Source of the DNA: Mycobacterium sp.
Lineage (GTDB): Bacteria > Actinomycetota > Actinomycetes > Mycobacteriales > Mycobacteriaceae
Assembly: GCA_029256565.1 (NCBI GenBank)
Contig: JAQSXQ010000030.1
Span: forward strand, 1-10,844
Reading direction: 5' to 3'
Length of the DNA stretch: 10,844 nt
Numbering within the stretch: position 1 is the stretch's first letter; the number at the start of each line of letters is the position of its first letter. Of this stretch, positions 6,151-10,844 are shown piece after piece. The notes beneath the pieces were generated by a model. That model saw only the letters and a program-made list of their open reading frames with translations, made no database searches and had not been told where the DNA came from. Made by a program: the position numbers and the translations under genes.

Positions 6151-6650
6151 CGCTTGCTCACGATGCGCTGCACCAGCGAGGTGACCGGGCCTGCCAGCCG
6201 GCTCCACCACGTCCCGTGCCGGGAGAACGCCGTGACCTCGGCGTAGACGGCGTCGTCCGCCGGGTCGTAACGCACCGCGAACAGTTCCTCGCCGATCTCC
6301 GGGTGCCCGGGCAGGGTGCCGTAGGCGAAGCCGCGGTGATCGGGTTCGGCGAGGACGTAGACCACCCGGCACGGAGCCGGGATCGGCCCGAGGGTCACCA
6401 CCACCTCCGACCCGACGGCCGCGACCTCCGACGTCGCCCGCACCCGTGCGCCCGCACCGCGCAGCATGCCCCAGCGCATCACCGACGCGGCCGCCTCCTC
6501 GAACCGGGCCCTGCCGTGACCGACGAGCGCCGACTCGTGCACGTGGCGGTATCCGGCGGGCAGCGGCCCCGCCGTTGCGCCCACCTCGGGGTAGGTCAGA
6601 GGCAGGCCCGAGAGGTCGCGCAGAGGCAGTCGGCCGATCACACCGGCCAC
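6132..6650 (-). CDS. DUF1990 (UPF0548) family protein, 172 aa
   Basis: The sequence fits the DUF1990 family from end to end. LTYPEVGAT comes near the N-terminus, then LPAGYRHVHE, a helix around RFEEAAASVMRWGM, PCRVVYVLAEPDHRGFAYGTLPGHPEIGEELF, and a C-terminal AFSRHGTWWSRLAGPVTSLVQ. The family is found in bacteria and plants, and its biochemical role is not established. The hydrophobic patterning suggests a compact beta-rich soluble protein. The start is GTG at 6650; GTG at 6641 (VIGRLPLRD) is equally possible because no clear Shine-Dalgarno is present. The gene is divergent from the hotdog thioesterase across about 41 bp, and its 3' end overlaps the end of the membrane-protein gene by 19 bp on the other strand. 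Confidence 0.9.
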   Translation of the reverse strand: MAGVIGRLPLRDLSGLPLTYPEVGATAGPLPAGYRHVHESALVGHGRARFEEAAASVMRWGMLRGAGARVRATSEVAAVGSEVVVTLGPIPAPCRVVYVLAEPDHRGFAYGTLPGHPEIGEELFAVRYDPADDAVYAEVTAFSRHGTWWSRLAGPVTSLVQRIVSKRYVAAV

Positions 6651-6679
6651 CTTGCCACCAGCGCCGGGAGGCGAGCCAA

Positions 6680-6685
6680 TACGGT
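6680..6685 (+). promoter_or_regulatory. Putative leaderless -10 box (TACGGT) for the hotdog thioesterase
   Basis: TACGGT matches TANNNT and is followed by exactly six bases and the GTG at 6692. The six bases include GGAG, which is too close (two bases) to the GTG to act as a normal Shine-Dalgarno. The box helps set the start at 6692 within a frame that is open much further upstream. It lies in the 41-bp gap shared with the divergent DUF1990 gene. Confidence 0.5.
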
Positions 6686-6691
6686 GGAGCA

Positions 6692-7321
6692 GTGACGATC
6701 GACGAGGCCCAGTCCGGTGGCGGGTTCAACCCGCCGGTGCCGACCCTCGGTGGCGGCCCCGACTACGGCCGGTTCATCGAGGCGGTGCGGACGCTGCAGG
6801 ACCATGCCAGGGCCGCCGACGCACCCGACGACGTCATCACCAGGGCCGCCGACCTCCTCGACGAGGTGAACCGACTGCTGGAGCCGTTCGACGCCGACGA
6901 ATGGCATTCGCCGTCGGGACGCCGGATGGACCTGCCGAACCGGGGCAGCATCCTGTCGGTCCCCGTCGACCTGCACGTCGTCGACGACGAGCGCGGCAGG
7001 CGCGTCGAGGGCACCGCGGTCTTCCGGCGCTTCCACCTCGGCCGCAACGGCGCCGTCCACGGCGGTTCACTGGCGCATCTGTTCGACTCGCTGCTCGGGT
7101 TCACCGCGTTCAAGCTCAGCGAGAGCAAGAAGCAACGCACCGCCTACCTGCACGTGAACTACCGCAGGATCGCGCCGATCGATCGGCAGCTGCGGGTTGA
7201 ATCGGCCATCGAACGGATACAGGGACGGAAGATATTCGTCGCCGGTCGGCTGTTCGACGGCGATGACGTGCTGTGTGAGGCGGAGGCGCTGTTCGTGATG
7301 TTGAAACCGGGGCAACCGTGA
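6692..7321 (+). CDS. PaaI-type hotdog-fold thioesterase, 209 aa
   Basis: This is a hotdog-fold acyl-CoA thioesterase of the PaaI/4HBT type, which hydrolyses acyl-CoA to free acid and CoA and normally works as a dimer or tetramer in the cytoplasm. The signature GRNGAVHGGSLAHLFDSLLG (117-136) includes His123-Gly-Gly125 and Asp132, the usual active-site helix residues. Strands before and after it (VPVDLHVVDD, AYLHVNYRRIAPID, RKIFVAGRLFDGDDVLCEAEALFV) complete the fold. Residues 1-75 are an extra helical region (RFIEAVRTLQDHARAADA, then ADLLDEVNRLLEPF) longer than in small PaaI proteins. The frame is open far upstream, but GTG at 6692 is chosen because coding similarity starts there, a TACGGT box lies six bases before it, and an earlier start would overlap the divergent DUF1990 gene. 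Its stop overlaps the next GTG start (GTGA). Confidence 0.9.
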   Translation: MTIDEAQSGGGFNPPVPTLGGGPDYGRFIEAVRTLQDHARAADAPDDVITRAADLLDEVNRLLEPFDADEWHSPSGRRMDLPNRGSILSVPVDLHVVDDERGRRVEGTAVFRRFHLGRNGAVHGGSLAHLFDSLLGFTAFKLSESKKQRTAYLHVNYRRIAPIDRQLRVESAIERIQGRKIFVAGRLFDGDDVLCEAEALFVMLKPGQP

Positions 7322-7815
7322 CGTCGGACGAGCAGCACAGCGGCCGGCAAGACACCGACCAGCAGGATTCGGACCAGCATGACGCCGACGAGGCGTCGAG
7401 ATTCTCGGCGGTCAAGCGCCGGTGGGGCCGCTGGCGCGACCGGCTGCGGGAACGCCCCAGGGTCGAGTTCTTCTACCGCATCGCGGTCGGCGTCATCGGC
7501 ATGGTGGTGCTCGGGCTCGGGATACTGGCCATCCCGTACCCGGGGCCCGGCTGGGCGATCGTGTTCATCGGCCTGGGCATCCTGGCCACCGAGTTCGACT
7601 GGGCCCGCAAACTGCTGGCATACGCCAAGGAACGGTACGACCGGTTCATGGACTGGTTCCACCGTCAGCCCGCGTGGGTGCAGGTGGTGGGCGGACTGCT
7701 CACGGCGCTCTTCGTCGGGGCGACGCTGTGGTTGCTCGGCGCGCTGGATTGGGGCGCGGAACTCGTGGGCCTGAACCACCACTGGTTCAACAGTCCCATC
7801 GGCTTCGGTGACTGA
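7318..7815 (+). CDS. PGPGW-motif membrane protein, TIGR02611 type, 165 aa
   Basis: This is a small inner-membrane protein of the actinobacterial PGPGW group. Residues 1-30 are polar and acidic and look disordered (Gln, Asp, Ser rich). A basic stretch follows (KRRWGRWRDRLRERPR, 33-48), then a first hydrophobic segment (about 52-71) leading into the hallmark IPYPGPGW at 72-79. A second hydrophobic part is at 80-90. The amphipathic region FDWARKLLAYAKERYDRFMDW comes next, and a final membrane helix lies at about 120-144. The basic block before the first helix suggests a cytoplasmic N-terminus. The function of the family is not established. The start GTG at 7318 overlaps the stop of the thioesterase gene, so the two are probably translationally coupled. 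Confidence 0.92.
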   Translation: MTSDEQHSGRQDTDQQDSDQHDADEASRFSAVKRRWGRWRDRLRERPRVEFFYRIAVGVIGMVVLGLGILAIPYPGPGWAIVFIGLGILATEFDWARKLLAYAKERYDRFMDWFHRQPAWVQVVGGLLTALFVGATLWLLGALDWGAELVGLNHHWFNSPIGFGD

Positions 7816-7860
7816 GGCCCGGGCGAGCGGAGCGACGGGGTGTTCGACTTGAGTCCCCGA
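7816..7860 (+). other. Short spacer with GC-rich GAGCGGAGCGACGGGG element
   Basis: After the PGPGW gene stop there is a small palindromic GGCCCGGGC and then GCGAGCGGAGCGACGGGG. Similar 'gagcg-n-agcga' strings are, from memory, frequent at gene ends in mycobacteria and may be a dispersed intergenic element. There is no T-run, so an intrinsic terminator is not supported. Confidence 0.3.
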
Positions 7861-7866
7861 TAGCAT
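7861..7866 (+). promoter_or_regulatory. Putative -10 box (TAGCAT) for thrS
   Basis: TAGCAT matches TANNNT in the 92-bp gap between the PGPGW gene and thrS. A start about seven bases downstream would give a leader of roughly 35 bases. No proper -35 box is evident; TTGAGT at 7849-7854 is too close. The leader holds GGAG at 7896-7899, eight bases before the thrS ATG, as ribosome binding site. No T-box or terminator hairpin fits in this short leader. Confidence 0.4.
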
Positions 7867-7893
7867 GGTCGCGGTCACCACCCCCTCGACCCG

Positions 7894-7911
7894 ATGGAGT
7901 ACCGCCGATGA
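7894..7911 (+). CDS. Possible five-codon upstream ORF (MEYRR) overlapping the thrS start
   Basis: ATG at 7894 opens a five-codon frame (MEYRR) whose TGA at 7909-7911 overlaps the thrS ATG at 7908 in an ATGA junction. Its ATG overlaps the GGAG that serves as the thrS ribosome binding site, so ribosomes may not use both. It has no good Shine-Dalgarno of its own. It could act in translational coupling to thrS, or be chance. Confidence 0.2.
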   Translation: MEYRR

Positions 7912-9962
7912 GCGCCGCCGCCAGCACCGCCCCCGCAGCCCCGATCCGGGTGCCTGCCGGGACGACCGCGGCGGCCGCCGTGCGCGAGGCGGGACTGCCC
8001 AGCCGCGGTGCCCCCGACGCCGTCGTCGTCGTCCGCGACGCCGAGGGCCGCTTGCGCGACCTGTCGTGGACCCCCGACGTCGACGTCGAGGTGACGCCCG
8101 TAGCGGCCGACACCGAGGACGGCCGTAGCGTCATCCGGCACTCGGCGGCCCACGTGCTCGCCCAGGCGGTGCAGAACCTGTTCCCGGAGGCGAAGCTCGG
8201 CATCGGCCCGCCGATCACCGACGGCTTCTACTACGACTTCGACGTGCCGCGCGCCTTCACCCCCGAAGACCTGACCGCGCTCGAGAAGCGCATGCGTCAG
8301 ATCGTCAAGGACGGTCAGCTGTTCGACCGCCGGGTCTACGAGTCCAAGGACGCGGCGCGCGCAGAGCTGAGCGACGAGCCCTTCAAGCTGGAACTGGTCG
8401 ACGACAAGTCCGGTGACGCGGAGATCATGGAGGTCGGCGGTGACGAGCTGACGGCCTACGACAACCTCAATCCCCGCACGCGGGAACGTATTTGGGGCGA
8501 TCTGTGCCGTGGTCCGCACATCCCGACCACGAAGTTCATCCCGGCCTTCAAGCTCACCCGCAGTTCCGCCGCGTACTGGCGGGGCGACCAGGAGAACGCC
8601 AGCCTGCAGCGGATCTACGGCACCGCGTGGGAGTCACAGGAAGCCCTCGACCGCCACCTCGAACTGCTCGAGGAGGCACAGCGCCGCGACCACCGCAAGC
8701 TCGGCACCGAACTCGACCTGTTCAGCTTCCCCGACGAGATCGGTTCCGGCCTACCGGTGTTCCACCCCAAGGGCGGCATCGTGCGGCGCGAACTCGAGGA
8801 CTACTCGCGCCGCAAGCACATCGAGGCGGGCTACGAGTTCGTCAACACCCCGCACATCACCAAGGCCCAGCTGTTCCACACCTCCGGGCACCTGGACTGG
8901 TACGCCGACGGCATGTTCCCGCCGATGCACATCGACGCGGAGTTCAACGAGGACGGCACGGTGCGCAAGCCCGGCCAGGACTACTACCTCAAGCCGATGA
9001 ACTGCCCGATGCACTGCCTGATCTTCCGCGCCCGCGGCCGGTCCTACCGCGAACTCCCGTTGCGCGCGTTCGAGTTCGGCGCGGTGTACCGGTACGAGAA
9101 GTCCGGCGTCGTGCACGGCCTGACCCGCGTGCGCGGCCTCACCATGGACGACGCGCACATCTTCTGCACGCGCGACCAGATGCGCGACGAACTGACCTCG
9201 CTGCTGCAGTTCATCCTCGACCTGCTCGGCGACTACGGGCTCGAGGACTTCTATCTCGAGCTGTCGACCAAGGACCCCAAGAAGTTCGTCGGCTCCGACG
9301 AGATCTGGGAAGAAGCGACCAGCACCCTCGCCGAGGTCGCCGCGGCGTCGGGTCTGGAACTGGTGCCCGATCCCGGCGGCGCCGCGTTCTACGGCCCGAA
9401 GATCTCGGTGCAGGCCAGGGATGCGCTTGGCCGTAGCTGGCAGATGTCGACCATCCAGCTCGACTTCAACTTCCCCGACCGGTTCGACCTCGAGTACACC
9501 GCGGCCGACGGCAGCCGCCAGCGGCCCGTGATGATCCACCGCGCGCTCTTCGGGTCGATCGAGCGGTTCTTCGGCATCCTCACCGAGCACTACGCCGGCG
9601 CCTTCCCGGCGTGGTTGGCGCCGCTGCAGGTGGTGGGCATCCCGGTGTCGGACGGGCACGTCGACTACCTGAACGACGTGGTCGCACAGCTGAAGAAGCG
9701 CGGCATCCGCGCCGAGGTGGATGCCAGCGACGACCGGATGGCGAAGAAGATCGTCAACCAGACCAATCAGAAGGTGCCGTTCATGCTGTTGGCGGGGGAC
9801 CGCGACGTCGAGGCGGGCGCGGTCAGCTTCCGGTTCGGCGACCGCACGCAGGTCAACGGCGTCCCTCGCGACGTCGCGGTCGAGGCCATCGCCGACTGGA
9901 TCGCGCGACGCGAGAACGCCGCGCCGACGGCAGAACTCGTCGAGGTGGGTAGTTCAGCGTGA
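7908..9962 (+). CDS. thrS: Threonyl-tRNA synthetase, 684 aa
   Basis: This class II synthetase attaches threonine to tRNA(Thr) in the cytoplasm. The N-terminal TGS-like part (IRVPAGTTAAAAV, about 13-65) is followed by the SAD editing domain, with H78-x-x-x-H82 (HSAAH) and C200-x-x-x-H204 (CRGPH), the editing-site residues that clear Ser-tRNA. The catalytic core shows YYLKPMNCPMHC with Cys366, motif 2 around FEFGAVYRYEKSGVVHG then GLTRVRGLTMDDAHIF with His417, and motif 3 with His544 in MIHRALFGSIERF. Cys366, His417 and His544 correspond to the zinc ligands that recognise threonine in the E. coli enzyme. The anticodon-binding domain follows (about 570-670). Length agrees with mycobacterial ThrRS. 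The ATG at 7908 has GGAG eight bases upstream. Its stop overlaps the next gene's GTG. Confidence 0.98.
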   Translation: MSAAASTAPAAPIRVPAGTTAAAAVREAGLPSRGAPDAVVVVRDAEGRLRDLSWTPDVDVEVTPVAADTEDGRSVIRHSAAHVLAQAVQNLFPEAKLGIGPPITDGFYYDFDVPRAFTPEDLTALEKRMRQIVKDGQLFDRRVYESKDAARAELSDEPFKLELVDDKSGDAEIMEVGGDELTAYDNLNPRTRERIWGDLCRGPHIPTTKFIPAFKLTRSSAAYWRGDQENASLQRIYGTAWESQEALDRHLELLEEAQRRDHRKLGTELDLFSFPDEIGSGLPVFHPKGGIVRRELEDYSRRKHIEAGYEFVNTPHITKAQLFHTSGHLDWYADGMFPPMHIDAEFNEDGTVRKPGQDYYLKPMNCPMHCLIFRARGRSYRELPLRAFEFGAVYRYEKSGVVHGLTRVRGLTMDDAHIFCTRDQMRDELTSLLQFILDLLGDYGLEDFYLELSTKDPKKFVGSDEIWEEATSTLAEVAAASGLELVPDPGGAAFYGPKISVQARDALGRSWQMSTIQLDFNFPDRFDLEYTAADGSRQRPVMIHRALFGSIERFFGILTEHYAGAFPAWLAPLQVVGIPVSDGHVDYLNDVVAQLKKRGIRAEVDASDDRMAKKIVNQTNQKVPFMLLAGDRDVEAGAVSFRFGDRTQVNGVPRDVAVEAIADWIARRENAAPTAELVEVGSSA

Positions 9963-10474
9963 GCCAAGAGGATGAGCCGACGAATAGCGACAGCCAGACC
10001 GTCGTCGACCACGGCGTAGGCGACGGCGACCACCTGCAACGCCTGTGGACGCCGCACCGCATGTCCTACATCGCCGACTCGATCAAGTCCGGTTCGGCGA
10101 AGTCGACCGAACCGTTCACCGACATCCCCACCATGACCGACGAGGACGGTCTGGTGGTCGCACGCGGTGAGCTGGTCTATGCCGTCCTCAACCTCTACCC
10201 GTACAACCCCGGTCACCTGATGGTGGTGCCGTACCGCCGGGTCGCCGAACTCGAGAACCTCTCCGAGGCCGAGAGCGCGGAGCTGATGGCGTTCACGCAG
10301 AAGGCGATTCGCGTGATGAAGCGGGTCTCGCGCCCGCACGGCTTCAACGTCGGGCTGAACCTCGGCACGTCGGCGGGCGGCTTCATCACCGTGATCGGCG
10401 GTGCGAAGGTGATCCCACAGCTGCTGCGCGACACCCGCGAACTGCTCGCCGACGAGTGGACCAGGACGCCGTGA
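9959..10474 (+). CDS. HIT-family Ap4A phosphorylase-type protein lacking the HIT catalytic motif, 171 aa
   Basis: From memory, this is the homologue of M. tuberculosis Rv2613c (about 195 aa), a diadenosine tetraphosphate phosphorylase. Matching segments are LQRLWTPHRMSYIAD (26-40), EDGLVVARGELVYAVLNLYP, YNPGHLMVVPYRRV (82-95), ESAELMAFTQKAIRVMKRVS, RPHGFNVGLNLGTSAGG (126-141) and FITVIGGAKVIPQLLRDTRELL (from 142). In the normal protein about 19 residues containing the HxHxHxx motif (of the type EHLHVHVVPRWGG) lie between ...GTSAGG and FIT.... Here Gly141 is joined directly to Phe142 at about 10381/10382, and no His triad exists anywhere in the protein. The frame is intact, so downstream pgsA1 translation is not disturbed. 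The normal nucleotidyl-His chemistry is impossible without the motif. The gene overlaps thrS (GTGA at 9959-9962) and pgsA1 (GTGA at 10471-10474). It is either a true deletion, giving a pseudoenzyme, or a sequence error. Confidence 0.88.
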   Translation: MSQEDEPTNSDSQTVVDHGVGDGDHLQRLWTPHRMSYIADSIKSGSAKSTEPFTDIPTMTDEDGLVVARGELVYAVLNLYPYNPGHLMVVPYRRVAELENLSEAESAELMAFTQKAIRVMKRVSRPHGFNVGLNLGTSAGGFITVIGGAKVIPQLLRDTRELLADEWTRTP

Positions 10475-10844
10475 GCGACTTCTACCTGATGACCCGGGCC
10501 GCCTACGCGAAGTTGAGCGGGCCGGTCGCCAGGGGTGCGCTGCGGCTGGGGCTGACGCCCGACGGCATCACCATCCTCGGCACCGCGGGCACCATCATCG
10601 CCGCGCTGACGCTCTACCCGCACGGCCAGTTGTGGTGGGGCTCCTTCGCGGTCGCGTTCTTCGTCCTTGCCGACATGCTCGACGGCGCGATGGCCAGGGA
10701 GCGCGGGTACGGCACCCGCTTCGGCGGCGTGCTCGACGCGACGTGCGACCGGCTTGCCGACGGTGCGGTGTTCTGCGGGCTGCTGTGGTGGGCCGCGTTC
10801 GGCATCCACAGCTCGTCGCTCGCGGTGGCCACGTTGATCTGTCT
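10471..10844 (+). CDS. pgsA1: Phosphatidylinositol phosphate synthase, CDP-alcohol phosphatidyltransferase (3' truncated by window edge)
   Basis: This integral membrane enzyme joins CDP-diacylglycerol to inositol 3-phosphate, the first committed step to phosphatidylinositol, PIMs, LM and LAM in mycobacteria. About 124 codons are visible. The full CDP-alcohol phosphatidyltransferase signature is present: D68-x-x-D71-G-x-x-A-R, then G85-x-x-x-D89-x-x-x-D93 (in ADMLDGAMARERG and FGGVLDATCD). These four Asp residues bind the metal and the CDP moiety. Hydrophobic helices flank it (about 32-50, 54-70, 98-110 and on to the edge). The sequence closely follows tuberculosis PgsA1 as I recall it, for example DGAVFCGLLWW. 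The GTG start at 10471 overlaps the HIT gene stop. Position after the HIT gene separates it from pgsA2/pgsA3 paralogues. Confidence 0.95.
   Translation, partial: MSDFYLMTRAAYAKLSGPVARGALRLGLTPDGITILGTAGTIIAALTLYPHGQLWWGSFAVAFFVLADMLDGAMARERGYGTRFGGVLDATCDRLADGAVFCGLLWWAAFGIHSSSLAVATLIC

Noticed and set aside
6446..6691. Upstream extension of the hotdog thioesterase frame
   Set aside because: The added 82 residues are Arg/Pro-rich and lie antisense to the DUF1990 gene. The family-like sequence and the -10 box support a start at 6692.
5061..6695. 544-codon plus-strand open frame over the membrane-protein and DUF1990 region
   Set aside because: It is out of frame with the supported membrane protein, dominated by Arg/Pro/His/Ala, and crosses an oppositely oriented real gene.
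7816..7824. GGCCCGGGC palindrome as an intrinsic terminator
   Set aside because: It has a very short stem without a loop and no following T-run.
7816..7907. Possible T-box or riboswitch ahead of thrS
   Set aside because: The gap is 92 bp and the probable leader about 35 bases, with no T-box sequence, stem-loop series or terminator.
1..10844. CRISPR array, insertion sequence, tRNA or rRNA gene
   Set aside because: I saw no regularly spaced repeats, transposase motifs, tRNA-like cloverleaf or rRNA-like sequence. Coding genes fill nearly all of the window.

Overview
The window is high-GC actinobacterial DNA. It is most likely from a fast-growing mycobacterium (Mycolicibacterium-type). The right end carries thrS, a HIT-family Ap4A phosphorylase-type gene and pgsA1 in the order I recall from Mycobacterium tuberculosis (Rv2614c-Rv2613c-Rv2612c). 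The protein sequences there resemble the tuberculosis ones closely, GTG starts are frequent, and several genes have a TANNNT box about 6-8 nt before the start codon, as in mycobacterial leaderless transcripts. The species call is inferred from memory of protein families, not from a search.

Layout. 1-579: the tail of an unrecognised gene, overlapped GTGA-style by a small protein that resembles the PUA/EVE-like domains of restriction-linked proteins. 580-2822: a CaiB/BaiF family III CoA-transferase preceded by a perfect 12-bp tandem repeat, then a short-chain dehydrogenase. 2836-4137 (minus strand): a SnoaL/NTF2-like protein and a metallo-beta-lactamase-fold hydrolase. 4281-6150 (plus): an alpha/beta hydrolase and a multi-spanning membrane protein. 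6132-6650 (minus): a DUF1990 protein, divergent from 6692-7815 (plus), a PaaI-type hotdog thioesterase coupled to a PGPGW (TIGR02611-type) membrane protein. 7908 to the window end: thrS, HIT protein, pgsA1, each joined to the next by a 4-nt GTGA overlap.

The left two thirds hold small enzymes of acyl-CoA and small-molecule metabolism whose substrates cannot be read from the sequence. The right third is a housekeeping operon joining threonyl-tRNA charging, dinucleoside polyphosphate metabolism and the first committed step of phosphatidylinositol synthesis.

The most striking observation is in the HIT gene at 9959-10474. It is otherwise a near-perfect family member, but the segment that should contain the catalytic HxHxHxx motif is absent. 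Residues that normally lie on either side of the motif are joined directly and in frame at about 10381/10382. The predicted protein cannot be a normal HIT hydrolase or phosphorylase. The junction is either a real deletion giving a pseudoenzyme or a sequence error, and resequencing plus comparison with close relatives would decide. Secondary points are the repeated leaderless-promoter geometry, the tandem repeat before the CoA-transferase, a perfect 7-3-7 inverted repeat between divergent hydrolase genes, and the HxDxDH metal site of the MBL-fold protein. No CRISPR array, insertion sequence, tRNA, rRNA or convincing intrinsic terminator was seen.
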